Shown here piece by piece: positions 1 to 8,397 of a stretch of DNA of 24,520 bases. Made by a program: the position numbers and the translations under genes. Below the pieces are notes generated by a model. It made no database searches. It saw nothing but the letters and a program-made list of their open reading frames with translations, and was not told where the DNA came from. Positions within the stretch are counted from its first letter, which is position 1. Every line of letters starts with the position of its first letter. The DNA lies in the NCBI GenBank assembly GCA_900317015.1, contig ONFH01000122.1, positions 1 to 24,520 of the forward strand, in the 5' to 3' direction. Origin of the DNA: an uncultured Erysipelotrichaceae bacterium (GTDB lineage: Bacteria; Bacillota_I; Bacilli_A; Erysipelotrichales; Coprobacillaceae).

Positions 1-27
1 AATAAGAGAAGATTAGGAGGTATGATT

Positions 28-828
28 ATGGACTATATCACATTCAATAATGGTGTAAAGATCCCAATGGTCGGTTTTGGCACCTGGAATGTTCGTGGCC
101 AAGCCGGTCAAGAAGCCATCGTGACGGCCTTAAAAACAGGTTATCGCTTGATCGACACAGCGCAGATGTATCAAAATGAAAAAATCGTTGGTGAAGCCAT
201 CAAGCAAAGCGGCATCAAACGAGAAGACCTGTTTATCACCACTAAGCTTTACCGTAATTGTGAAAGCTATGAAAAAGCAAAAGCTGGCATTCATAAATCT
301 CTTCAAGATCTACAGCTCAATTATATTGATCTTCTGCTTATTCATGAACCTTATGAAACGTCTTTGGACATGTATGAAGCACTCAAAGAAGCTTATCAGG
401 AGGGACTCGTAAGAACCATTGGCATCTCTAATTTTAATGCCTCTCAATATGAAGATTTTATTCAATCCTGTGGCATTATTCCAGCTATTAATCAGGTCGA
501 ATCTCATGTATACTTTCCCCGACTTGAATTAAAGAAAACATTAGAAAAGCATGGGACGAAAATGCAGTCATGGGGACCATTCACTGAAGGTCGCAGACCC
601 ATTTTCAAAGATCCGACACTTTGCGAAATTGCAAAAAAGCATCACAAAACCAGTGCTCAGATTGCCTTAAAATTTCTTGTGCAAAATGGGATCGCCGTTA
701 TTCCTAAATCGGTGCATGAAGATCGCATGAAAGAAAATTTTGAGATCTTTGATTTTTCTTTAGATGACTCAGATCTGAAACGTATCGCCGCCCTTGATGA
801 ACATCGCTCATTATTTGGCTGGTACTAA
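28..828 (+). CDS. Aldo/keto reductase, intact
   Basis: A 266-residue NAD(P)H-dependent oxidoreductase of the AKR superfamily (bacterial YvgN/YtbE-like group), expected to reduce small aldehydes and ketones in the cytoplasm. The catalytic tetrad is complete: Asp43, Tyr48 (in DTAQMY), Lys73 (in FITTKLY) and His106 (in LLLIHEPY). The conserved GVKIPMVGFGTW start of the barrel and the GISNF segment are present, and the length is normal. An in-frame ATG at 22 sits only 1 nt after the AGGAGG at 15-20, whereas the ATG at 28 has 7 nt spacing, so I choose 28. The promoter lies outside the window. The natural substrate cannot be read from the sequence. A paralogue at 19686-20547 is frameshifted. Confidence 0.93.
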   Translation: MDYITFNNGVKIPMVGFGTWNVRGQAGQEAIVTALKTGYRLIDTAQMYQNEKIVGEAIKQSGIKREDLFITTKLYRNCESYEKAKAGIHKSLQDLQLNYIDLLLIHEPYETSLDMYEALKEAYQEGLVRTIGISNFNASQYEDFIQSCGIIPAINQVESHVYFPRLELKKTLEKHGTKMQSWGPFTEGRRPIFKDPTLCEIAKKHHKTSAQIALKFLVQNGIAVIPKSVHEDRMKENFEIFDFSLDDSDLKRIAALDEHRSLFGWY

Positions 829-836
829 TGCAACGC

Positions 837-871
837 AAAAAAAATCGTCAGGATCAATACATCCTGACGAT
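837..871 (-). terminator. Intrinsic terminator after the ABC exporter genes
   Basis: A perfect 11-bp stem (ATCGTCAGGAT at 844-854 with ATCCTGACGAT at 861-871) has a 6-nt loop. On the minus strand it is followed by eight T (complement of A at 837-844). It ends the exporter operon. On the plus strand the same stem sits just behind the reductase, but the downstream T tract is poor, so it may serve both directions with minus strand preference. Confidence 0.88.
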
Positions 872-879
872 CATTCACA

Positions 880-2619
880 TTATTTCGCAGTATCGAACTG
901 AGCATAGTAGAGCTGATGATAGAAACCATTTTTCGCAAGTAAGCTTTCGTGTGTCCCCTGTTCGATAATATGTCCTTCTTTCATAACGACGATCTGATCT
1001 GCTTTCTGAATCGTCGACAATCGATGGGCAACGATGAATGTCGTACGCCCTTCCATCATCGTATCAAAAGCATCCTGGATTTGTCTTTCCGTACGGGTAT
1101 CGATCGATGAAGTGGCTTCATCAAGGATCAACATTGGTGGGTCGGCCAACATGATACGAGCAATACATAAGAGCTGACGCTGACCTTGTGAAAGGTTGGA
1201 CCCTTCTTCGGAAAGCATCGAATCGTAACCATTTCTTAACTGCATAATAAATTTATGTGCATGGGCATTCTTTGCCGCTTGGATGATCTGTTCATCAGTT
1301 GGGTTCTCTGAACCAAAGGCAATGTTTTCTTTGATCGTTCCCTTAAATAACCAAGAATCCTGTAAGACCATCCCATACATACTACGAAGATCATGTCTCG
1401 TCATGTCTCTCGTATTGATGCCATCGATCGTAATCGTACCACTTTGTGGATCATAGAAACGCATTAACAAGTTGATAAATGTCGTCTTCCCACAGCCCGT
1501 TGGACCAACGATGGCGATCGTCTGACCGGGATGAACATGTAAGCTGAAATCTTCGATCAGCTTCTGATTCTTTGTATAAGAGAATTTCAGATTATCAATA
1601 TGGATTGAACCTCTAGGATCTTCATCGACAAGTGGATGTTCTGGTTCCTTAAGATCTTCTTCATCTAAGATCTTGAAGACACGATCCGCACAAGCTAAGG
1701 CCGTCTCTAACTGCGTGAAGACATTGGAGATATCATTGAATGGTTTCGTATACTGATTGGCATATGTTAAGAATGAAGATAAAGCACCAACGGTCATACC
1801 ACCACCAATGACAGTAAAGGCACCAAATAAGCAGACAGAACCATAAACGATGGCATTGACAAAACGCGTCGTTGGATTGACTAAAGCCCCTAAGAACTGG
1901 GACTTGATTCCTGACTTGAGTAAACGCTGGTTCAAAACTTCAAAGTCTTTCTTACTTTCTTCTTCATGAGAGAAAGCGGTGATGACTTTCTGTGAACCGA
2001 TCATTTCTTCAACGTAACCAGATAAGTCACCACGATCTTTTAACTGGATCTGGAAATACTTATACACTTTTGAAGCAATGATCGAAGACACGATCAATGA
2101 TAATGGTGTCAAGATAATGACAACTAAGGCGACCTTTACATTGATCGCAACCATGAAGAGGATCGTCCCTAAAATCGTACAAACACCTGAGAACAGGTTC
2201 GTAAATCCCTGCAATAGACCATCAGAGATCAAATCAATATCCGCAATCATACGAGCCATCAAGTCACCATGAGAATGTGAATCAATATAAGATAATGGCA
2301 ATGAATGATATTTCTTAAAGAGCTTTTCTCTTAAGTCTCTGGTAATGTTATAAGTTAAATGGTTTGAAAATCTTGTCAATAGGAAGGCAAACAAAGCCGT
2401 CATGCCAGCTGAGATGCCAATTAAGATCAACTTTTGAAACAATAAAGCAAACTTGACTTTATGAGGACCGATCATGGCATCGATGGCCTGACCAATTAAA
2501 ACTGGCGTCCATAACGTAAAGATGATATTGATGGCTGAGGCGATCAAAGCGAAGATGAGAAAACGTTTATATGGTCGTACAAATGATAAGAGACGACGTA
2601 ATGTAGACTTATGCTTCAT
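880..2619 (-). CDS. ABC exporter half-transporter, catalytically competent subunit
   Basis: A 579-residue ABC transporter subunit with an N-terminal six-helix exporter domain (about residues 15-310) and a C-terminal ATPase domain. Walker A is GPTGCGKTT (Lys378). Walker B ends in ILDE with the catalytic Glu501 present, and the switch His532 is present (VAHRLS). The signature motif reads LSQGQ instead of LSGGQ. The partner gene just upstream has the complementary defects, so the two form a heterodimer with one canonical and one degenerate ATP site, like BmrCD, LmrCD or TM287/288. The ATG at 2619 lies inside the end of the upstream gene behind AAGGTG with about 6 nt spacing; the GTG at 2628 is less well placed. 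Substrate unknown; drugs, peptides or lipids are all possible. Confidence 0.93.
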   Translation of the reverse strand: MKHKSTLRRLLSFVRPYKRFLIFALIASAINIIFTLWTPVLIGQAIDAMIGPHKVKFALLFQKLILIGISAGMTALFAFLLTRFSNHLTYNITRDLREKLFKKYHSLPLSYIDSHSHGDLMARMIADIDLISDGLLQGFTNLFSGVCTILGTILFMVAINVKVALVVIILTPLSLIVSSIIASKVYKYFQIQLKDRGDLSGYVEEMIGSQKVITAFSHEEESKKDFEVLNQRLLKSGIKSQFLGALVNPTTRFVNAIVYGSVCLFGAFTVIGGGMTVGALSSFLTYANQYTKPFNDISNVFTQLETALACADRVFKILDEEDLKEPEHPLVDEDPRGSIHIDNLKFSYTKNQKLIEDFSLHVHPGQTIAIVGPTGCGKTTFINLLMRFYDPQSGTITIDGINTRDMTRHDLRSMYGMVLQDSWLFKGTIKENIAFGSENPTDEQIIQAAKNAHAHKFIMQLRNGYDSMLSEEGSNLSQGQRQLLCIARIMLADPPMLILDEATSSIDTRTERQIQDAFDTMMEGRTTFIVAHRLSTIQKADQIVVMKEGHIIEQGTHESLLAKNGFYHQLYYAQFDTAK

Positions 2620-4321
2620 GATGATCACCTTCTTCCTGTGAACGAACGATTTCTTTGTAGATCGTACATTTCTTTAACAACTCCTCATGAGTGCCAATGC
2701 CGGCAACAGCTCCATGATCAAGAACGATGATCTTATCGGCTCCCCTTAAAGCACTGACACGCTGAGAAACGATGATGACTGTCGTATCTAATGTTTTTAA
2801 GGCACGTCTTAATTTTGCATCTGTCGCAAAGTCTAAGGCACTTGCACTATCATCAAGAATTAATAATTCTGGATTTCTAACTAGCGCACGGGCAATCGTT
2901 AAACGCTGACGCTGACCGCCGGAAACGTTTTTCCCTGAGGCTTCGATATGTGTTTCTAAACCGTCTTTCATACGATCAACGATCTCTTTGGCCTGAGAAA
3001 CTTCCAAGGCTTTTTCAAGATCTTCTTCACTCGCATTCTTATTGCCCCATAAGAGGTTATCTCTGATCGTTCCTGAGAACAACGTGGCACTCTGTGGAAC
3101 GATCCCAATGGCTCTGCGGAGTGCATCAAAGCGATAGTCTTTGACATTCTGGTCTTTAAATGTAATGGCACCTTGTGTTGCTTCATAGAAACGAGGAATC
3201 AAATTGACGATCGTCGACTTACCAGAGCCTGTCCCACCGATGATCCCGATCGTTTCATGAGGATCAACGGTAAAGCTGACATGTGATAAGGCTTTTGATT
3301 CATAGTATGAGAAGGAAACATCCTTGAATTCCACCATATGTTTATACTGCTTTGGTGCTTCTTTTGTCCCTGGTTCAAAGGAAGGTTTCTTTTCAACCAC
3401 TTCGACAATACGTTTATAAGAAGCACTGCCTTTGATATAAAGGAGGATGACATTAGAGAACACATACATAGAAAGTAAGATCTGGTTCATGTAATTGATC
3501 AGAGCAATCACTTCCCCCTGAGAAAGTGTCCCTGCATTGATCTTAATGCCAGAGACATAGAGGATCAAAATGATTCCGGCATTGACAATGATCGTTGTGA
3601 CTGGATTCAAAAGGGCTGCAATATTCCCAGCATGGATCTGTTCATTACGCTGATGATCGACCGTCTGATTAAAACGATGGATCTCATTGTCCTGTTTATT
3701 GAACGCACGGATGACACGAACACCAGATAAATTTTCTCTCGTGATCAGTGAGACCTGATCAAGAATCTTCTGGATCTTTGTATAAAGTGGCTGTGTTCTT
3801 GACATGACCAAATAAATAGACAAGGCAATTAACGGTGAAGCTACTAAGAAGATCAGGGCGATCTGGGCATTGATCATAAAGGCCGCAAAGAGCGAACCGA
3901 TGATCAAGAATGGTGAACGTGAAACAAGACGGATCGTCATAGCGACAAGATCCTGCATCTGATTGACATCGTTCGTAATACGAGTGATCAACGTTGGCGT
4001 CCCCATCTGATCTAACTGATCATAATCATAAGCATTGATGGCTTTATATATATCAGAACGCATGATCGTTCCAAACCCCTGTGACGTCACACTGGCAAAC
4101 CACTGACAAACTAATGCGCAACAGTAGCCAGCCGTTGCTAAACCAAACAGGCGCCAGCCATGAGTCATCAAATAATGTGTATTTCTTGGTGTGACACCAT
4201 GGTCGATCAAGTCCGCAACGACCATAGGCACACAAAGTTCTAAGATGGCTTCTGAAAGTTTAAATAAGAAACCAAATAATGCTTTAAAGCGATATGGATA
4301 AATACATTTCTTCCAGTACAT
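2609..4321 (-). CDS. ABC exporter half-transporter, degenerate-site subunit
   Basis: A 570-residue ABC exporter subunit with a membrane domain over about residues 10-300 and an ATPase domain after 330. Walker A is GGTGSGKST (Lys368) and the signature VSGGQ (466-470) is intact. Two catalytic residues are changed: Walker B reads LLILDD, with Asp491 in place of the catalytic Glu, and the switch histidine is Gln520 (VSQRVS). These are the substitutions known from the non-hydrolysing site of heterodimeric exporters such as TM287/288. The start has an ideal GGGAGGAG ribosome binding site about 5 nt upstream. The 3' end overlaps the next subunit gene, so the pair is translationally coupled. It is transcribed divergently from a LysR-type gene, a plausible regulator. 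Confidence 0.93.
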   Translation of the reverse strand: MYWKKCIYPYRFKALFGFLFKLSEAILELCVPMVVADLIDHGVTPRNTHYLMTHGWRLFGLATAGYCCALVCQWFASVTSQGFGTIMRSDIYKAINAYDYDQLDQMGTPTLITRITNDVNQMQDLVAMTIRLVSRSPFLIIGSLFAAFMINAQIALIFLVASPLIALSIYLVMSRTQPLYTKIQKILDQVSLITRENLSGVRVIRAFNKQDNEIHRFNQTVDHQRNEQIHAGNIAALLNPVTTIIVNAGIILILYVSGIKINAGTLSQGEVIALINYMNQILLSMYVFSNVILLYIKGSASYKRIVEVVEKKPSFEPGTKEAPKQYKHMVEFKDVSFSYYESKALSHVSFTVDPHETIGIIGGTGSGKSTIVNLIPRFYEATQGAITFKDQNVKDYRFDALRRAIGIVPQSATLFSGTIRDNLLWGNKNASEEDLEKALEVSQAKEIVDRMKDGLETHIEASGKNVSGGQRQRLTIARALVRNPELLILDDSASALDFATDAKLRRALKTLDTTVIIVSQRVSALRGADKIIVLDHGAVAGIGTHEELLKKCTIYKEIVRSQEEGDHHEA

Positions 4322-4418
4322 GTTTTCTCCTCCCTAAGTTGTAACAATTATAGCGCTTTTCATGATTTTAGTATAATATTAAGTTAATATAAGATATACG
4401 AAAGCGATATGGTTAAAT
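4322..4418. promoter_or_regulatory. Divergent promoter region between ABC exporter and LysR gene
   Basis: This 97-nt gap carries a TATAAT on the minus strand (4352-4347) toward the exporter and a TATAAT on the plus strand (4372-4377) toward the LysR gene. Neither has a good -35 hexamer at 16-18 nt, which fits promoters needing an activator. ATAT-N9-ATAT at 4394-4410 has the T-N11-A spacing typical of LysR binding sites, but this is a weak match. The -10 calls are seen in the sequence; the operator is inference. Confidence 0.55.
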
Positions 4419-5273
4419 ATGGAACTGAAACAATTAAGATATTTTTGTAAAATCGTCGAAGAAGGCACGATCTCTCAGGCTGCTAAGAAACTCAATATGG
4501 CTCAGCCGCCATTATCGGTTCAGCTGCGATTACTTGAAGAGGAGCTTGGTGTCGAACTGGTGATCCGTGGTCACCGCAAGATCACGTTAACGGATGCCGG
4601 TAAGCTTTTTTATAAACGCTGCCAGCAGGTCCTTAACTTGATCGACCTTTCGGTCAATGAAATGAAAGATATTAAAAAGCAGACTTTGCGTATTGGCATC
4701 ACCTCATCAAACTCTGCTCTGATCCAGCAAAAACATATTCTATTGTTTATGAGAAACCATCCAAATTTAAATGTCCGTATCAAAGAAGGTCCCACAACGG
4801 AGATGATCGAACTGTTATTAGCACATGATATCGACCTCGGCATCGTCCGTACCCCTTTCGATGCTTCAAGAGTCAATGTCAATTATTTAAGTGTCGACCC
4901 AATGGTAGCCGTTGGACCGGCTTCGATCGTTAAGGACAGTATGGATCATATGGTCGATTACAAAGACTTTCCATTGATCGTCCATCGTCGTTACACGACT
5001 CTCATCAATGACTACTGCCTCAATACGATGCAGTTTACACCAAACATTCATATCCAATCCGATGACTGTCGTACCTCCCTGATCTGGGCCGAAACATTAG
5101 GCGGTGTCGCCATTATTCCTAGAACGGCTTTGACGTTCGTACAGCCCAATATCAAGACGGTCATCCTTAAAGATAAAGAACTTTATACATCTGTAGCCCT
5201 GATTTCAAGAAAACAGGAGGATCTCCCTCCGGTCACTGAAGAATTTATGGACCTCTTTACAGAACCAGATTAA
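4419..5273 (+). CDS. LysR-family transcriptional regulator
   Basis: A 284-residue LysR-type regulator. The N-terminal winged helix-turn-helix (about 1-60) starts MELKQLRYFCKIVEEGTISQ and contains the typical AAKKLNMAQPPLSVQLRLLE recognition region. Residues from about 88 form the periplasmic-binding-protein-like effector domain (LRIGITSS, followed by an LGIVRTPF segment). LysR proteins usually act as tetramers that sense a small molecule and activate a divergent target, here most likely the ABC exporter pair. The ribosome binding site is weak. The 3' end overlaps the convergent lipid kinase gene by 17 nt, so there is no room for a terminator between them. The effector is unknown. Confidence 0.93.
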   Translation: MELKQLRYFCKIVEEGTISQAAKKLNMAQPPLSVQLRLLEEELGVELVIRGHRKITLTDAGKLFYKRCQQVLNLIDLSVNEMKDIKKQTLRIGITSSNSALIQQKHILLFMRNHPNLNVRIKEGPTTEMIELLLAHDIDLGIVRTPFDASRVNVNYLSVDPMVAVGPASIVKDSMDHMVDYKDFPLIVHRRYTTLINDYCLNTMQFTPNIHIQSDDCRTSLIWAETLGGVAIIPRTALTFVQPNIKTVILKDKELYTSVALISRKQEDLPPVTEEFMDLFTEPD

Positions 5274-6117
5274 GCGAATTTGGAACGATCTTCAGGTGGT
5301 AACAAGAGGCCGTCTCGATCTCTCCGTCAAGATTCATAGATGCCGGTGTCGAAACCGTGCATTCCTTGACTTGTTTGACGATGACCTCTTCACACTCGCC
5401 AAGCTTCTTTTTCAAGATCTTATAAGCATAATAAGGCGCTTTAGCGCGTGAAACTTTTGGTAATATCACCAGGTCGATCATCCCATCGTTGATATAAGAC
5501 TTTGGCGAGATCTCAAAACCGCCACCATAGTAACGTCCATTACAAAAAGCACATAAGGACACACGGTCATCATAGATCACGCCATCCTTCGTCTCCACTT
5601 TCACATTGACGAAACTATAGCGACGAATGTTTTTTAAAACAGAGACCAGATATGCCCTTTTACGTGGTACTTTAAAGGACGTCTTTTCGTGGACCGTATT
5701 GGCGATCAAGGCATCGATGCCAAAACAGCCAACGTTGACAAAATAACGTGAAGCATTGACAAGGACCGTATCCACTGGCGTAGCTTCATGTGATAAGGTC
5801 TCTCTTAAGATCTTCTCTGGTGAATCGTAGTGATGGATCGTACGGGAAAAATCATTGCCAGTCCCAAAGGGCAAACAGACGACTTCATGCTTTGTATGAA
5901 CAAGACATTGGATGATCTGATTAAGAAAACCATCGCCGCCGACCGAATAGAATCGGGTCTTTTCAGGATAGCGAGCAATGATCTCCTTCACGTGATCTTT
6001 ATATTCACTAAAGCAGATCTCATAATCATAACCAGCCATCACTTCATGAATGGTCTTCACAAAGGGATGATCATCATACGTTTTGGCATCCGGCTTGATG
6101 AGAAAAACATGTTTCAT
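5257..6117 (-). CDS. Diacylglycerol/lipid kinase family protein (DagK/YegS type)
   Basis: A 286-residue lipid kinase of the DAGK catalytic family, which phosphorylates diacylglycerol or related lipids at the membrane with ATP. The nucleotide-binding GGDG motif is at 60-63 (SVGGDGFLNQ) and the second conserved block PFGTGNDFSR at about 83-92. The C-terminal half carries the expected beta-sandwich blocks (NGRYYGGGFEISP and the DGMIDLV segment). Length is typical. It follows the methyltransferase with only 3 nt between stop and start, and its ribosome binding site AAGGAGTG lies in the end of that gene, so they form one operon. The C-terminus overlaps the convergent LysR gene by 17 nt. Exact lipid substrate cannot be decided. 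Confidence 0.9.
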   Translation of the reverse strand: MKHVFLIKPDAKTYDDHPFVKTIHEVMAGYDYEICFSEYKDHVKEIIARYPEKTRFYSVGGDGFLNQIIQCLVHTKHEVVCLPFGTGNDFSRTIHHYDSPEKILRETLSHEATPVDTVLVNASRYFVNVGCFGIDALIANTVHEKTSFKVPRKRAYLVSVLKNIRRYSFVNVKVETKDGVIYDDRVSLCAFCNGRYYGGGFEISPKSYINDGMIDLVILPKVSRAKAPYYAYKILKKKLGECEEVIVKQVKECTVSTPASMNLDGEIETASCYHLKIVPNSLNLVL

Positions 6118-6120
6118 GCA

Positions 6121-7053
6121 TTAACACTCCTTTACACATAACGTTATAAAGCGTTCAAAATTTCCTCTCTTATAGACACACTGATCTTTGATCGTATAGC
6201 CGATCTCTTCAATCTGTTCATTCAAATTGACATGGGTGATCACCACTAAACGATCAGAAATACGATAGGCTTCACGGATCAGATCTAACTGTTCCTCAAT
6301 ACTAAAAGGAACGACGACGCCATAAGGCACGTCCATAATACATAAGTTATAGTGTTCCTGAATATCATGAATATCTCTTTTGGTGATCAATAATGGATCA
6401 AAACCAAAATGCTTCAAATTTAAGCGAGCCTTATAAGAGACATAACGGTTAATATCACTGCCCACGATTTGGAAACCAAGACCTAGTCCTTCAAGAACGA
6501 CCGTCCCCACTCCACAGCAAGGGTCGATGATCGTATCGTGAATTGCACTTCCTAGCCCTAAGTTTAAAGCCACTCTGGCACACTTTAAGGGTAAGGAGTG
6601 AGAATAGGAATAAGGCTTCACTTCATACTTATGCCAATCTTTATTGCGTTCGAGCAGGCCAAAGTAATATGTATCCTTGATATAGGTAAAAGCCAGTTCG
6701 ACTTTGGGATGTTCAAGATCCGTCGTTCCCGGAATCGGATCACTGAGCATCGATGCTTCTTTTAAAGATCTCTGATAATCATAATGTGTCAGATCATTTT
6801 TATAATATTCGACTTTAAAATCTTCGTAATAAAGATCATCATGCTTTAACAGATCGACAAGTTCGGCAACGCTCTTTGCGGCGTGGAAGATGGTTAAGCG
6901 GGCCTTGATGAACACGCTGCGCTTAATATTGAAATCAATATCGGTGAAATGATATTTTTCATAGTCGGCATGGAAGATGTTATGGAACTCCATCAGTGCC
7001 ATCGATTCCTCAAATTGTGGATAATAATTATAGACATATAAATACTTTTTCAT
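6121..7053 (-). CDS. SAM-dependent RNA methyltransferase-like protein (UPF0020/TRM11 type)
   Basis: A 310-residue class I methyltransferase. The SAM-binding motif I is DPCCGVGT (177-184), motif II acidic end is GSDIN (198-202), and the catalytic motif IV is MDVPYG (240-245), the D-x-P-Y form used by base N-methyltransferases. The segment before motif I (YSYSHSLPLKCARVALNLG) matches the PF01170 RNA methylase family, which includes the tRNA guanine N2-methyltransferases TRM11 and TrmG10. No clear THUMP domain is visible in the first 150 residues, which are divergent, so the target could be tRNA, rRNA or another nucleic acid. GAGG lies 7 nt before the ATG. First gene of an operon with the lipid kinase. 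Confidence 0.82.
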   Translation of the reverse strand: MKKYLYVYNYYPQFEESMALMEFHNIFHADYEKYHFTDIDFNIKRSVFIKARLTIFHAAKSVAELVDLLKHDDLYYEDFKVEYYKNDLTHYDYQRSLKEASMLSDPIPGTTDLEHPKVELAFTYIKDTYYFGLLERNKDWHKYEVKPYSYSHSLPLKCARVALNLGLGSAIHDTIIDPCCGVGTVVLEGLGLGFQIVGSDINRYVSYKARLNLKHFGFDPLLITKRDIHDIQEHYNLCIMDVPYGVVVPFSIEEQLDLIREAYRISDRLVVITHVNLNEQIEEIGYTIKDQCVYKRGNFERFITLCVKEC

Positions 7054-7070
7054 TTTTAAACCTCGTCACG

Positions 7071-7076
7071 ATTATA
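7071..7076 (-). promoter_or_regulatory. -10 element for the methyltransferase-kinase operon
   Basis: TATAAT reads on the minus strand (7076-7071), about 18 nt upstream of the methyltransferase start. No convincing -35 hexamer is seen at 16-18 nt. Confidence 0.5.
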
Positions 7077-7095
7077 TCATATCCCCCTAAAAGAA

Positions 7096-7124
7096 TTGTC
7101 TCCAAAATTGTTTGGTAGTAAAAT
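7096..7124 (+). promoter_or_regulatory. Promoter for the O-antigen-ligase-like gene
   Basis: TTGTCT (7096-7101), a 17-nt spacer and TAAAAT (7119-7124) form a good sigma-A promoter. Transcription would start near the AGGAGG ribosome binding site at 7131-7136, giving a leader of only about 12 nt before the ATG at 7143. Confidence 0.6.
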
Positions 7125-7142
7125 ACTTGCAGGAGGTTACCT

Positions 7143-8330
7143 ATGATTACATACTTCAAAAACTGCTCTACGGTAGAGAAGGTCATGTTGGCAACGGTCA
7201 TTGCCCTTTTTGTCCCAATGGTTCCAGCTATCCTGATCTTAGTCGCGGCAGTGCTTTTTGCGATCAAAAAGGGGTTTGTGCAAAAGGCTTATCATAATAC
7301 ACCCTATAGCAAGTTCACCTGGATCTTTGCGATTCTTGAGATCATCGTCACGATCTTCTATCGTAACTTACTAGGACTTGGCTTTACCTTTATGATTCTG
7401 ATCTTCTTCGCCTTATCGATCGTCTTTCGAGAGAATATGACCGAAGAATTTTTCAAGCATATGACCACGCTGATCATGATCTTATCACTAGTCGCCTGTG
7501 CGATCGCCTTCGTGGAATATCTATTGATCTTGCGGAAGTTCAATATTGATCAGTTTATGATCATTATCTTCAATACGCCGGTCAATCGTATCAATGCGGT
7601 GTATTTTAACTCAAACTATTATGCGATGATGATCAATTTCTTTATTGGCATCACCGTCTATCGTATTTTAAAAGAGATCGAAGTGCACGGCAGTGCAAAA
7701 CATATTGTAGGCATGATTTGTGTCATTATTATTAATATGTTCATCTTATATTTAACTGGCTGTCGTACGGCTTGGCCAGCTTTAGCCGCCGGACTGATCG
7801 TGATGTTATTCTTTGCCGGATTCTATAAGCTCTTTGCGGCCGTCATTGCCATAAGCGGTGCTGGTGCTGGCGTTTTAGCAACCCATCCACATCTGATTTC
7901 ACGTTTTTCTAACATCAAGAAATACATTGGTGTTCGTCAGAACATCTGGCGTGTCGCCATTGCGAACATTAAGGCTCAGCCATTATTTGGCGAAGGTCCA
8001 TTTACTTACTACAATGTCTATATGAAATATAAGAACTCTCATCCAACGCAGCATTCTCATAACATCTTTATTGATCCATTGCTTTGTTTTGGAGTCGTTG
8101 GTTTAACAATCATTGCACCTTACTTTGTGAGCTGCTTTGGTTACACGTGTCGCCTCTTCAAAGCCAAGAAGAACAATGCGTTAGTTGGTTTGATCTTTGG
8201 TCTGATCGTCATGACGATCATCCATGGTTTCCTTGATTATACGATCTTCTTTATTCATACGATGATGTTGTTCTTCATCATCACGACAAGCTTTGATATG
8301 TATAAGGAAGACATTCGTAAAAAAGCATAA
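7143..8330 (+). CDS. O-antigen ligase/Wzy-like polytopic membrane protein
   Basis: A 395-residue integral membrane protein with about ten hydrophobic helices. It carries the O-antigen ligase (PF04932, WaaL/Wzy/TuaE-like) hallmarks: an Arg in TGCRTAW (Arg208) before a helix, and a long extracellular loop (about 265-310) with GEGPFTYY and HSHNIFID (His304 to Asp311). Family members polymerise or transfer lipid-linked glycans on the outer side of the membrane. AGGAGG with 6-nt spacing supports the ATG. No glycosyltransferase or flippase genes are adjacent, so it stands alone with its own promoter and terminator; the glycan it handles is unknown. In a Gram-positive cell it would attach or polymerise a surface sugar polymer, not LPS. 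Confidence 0.83.
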   Translation: MITYFKNCSTVEKVMLATVIALFVPMVPAILILVAAVLFAIKKGFVQKAYHNTPYSKFTWIFAILEIIVTIFYRNLLGLGFTFMILIFFALSIVFRENMTEEFFKHMTTLIMILSLVACAIAFVEYLLILRKFNIDQFMIIIFNTPVNRINAVYFNSNYYAMMINFFIGITVYRILKEIEVHGSAKHIVGMICVIIINMFILYLTGCRTAWPALAAGLIVMLFFAGFYKLFAAVIAISGAGAGVLATHPHLISRFSNIKKYIGVRQNIWRVAIANIKAQPLFGEGPFTYYNVYMKYKNSHPTQHSHNIFIDPLLCFGVVGLTIIAPYFVSCFGYTCRLFKAKKNNALVGLIFGLIVMTIIHGFLDYTIFFIHTMMLFFIITTSFDMYKEDIRKKA

Positions 8331-8333
8331 TGT

Positions 8334-8360
8334 AAAGGCAAGATGCATTCTTGCCTTTTT
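8334..8360 (+). terminator. Intrinsic terminator of the O-antigen-ligase-like gene
   Basis: The stem AAAGGCAAGA (8334-8343) pairs with TCTTGCCTTT (8349-8358) around a TGCAT loop and runs into T residues up to 8360. It begins 3 nt after the stop codon. Confidence 0.9.
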
Positions 8361-8372
8361 CATTTGCCAATG

Positions 8373-8397
8373 AAAAAAGGATGCAGCGAACGCACCC
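8373..8397 (-). terminator. Intrinsic terminator of the PrsW-HAD-like unit
   Basis: On the minus strand GGGTGC (8397-8392) pairs with GCATCC (8384-8379), with one G-T pair and a 7-nt loop, followed by six T (complement of A at 8373-8378). It directly follows the HAD-like stop codon. Confidence 0.75.
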
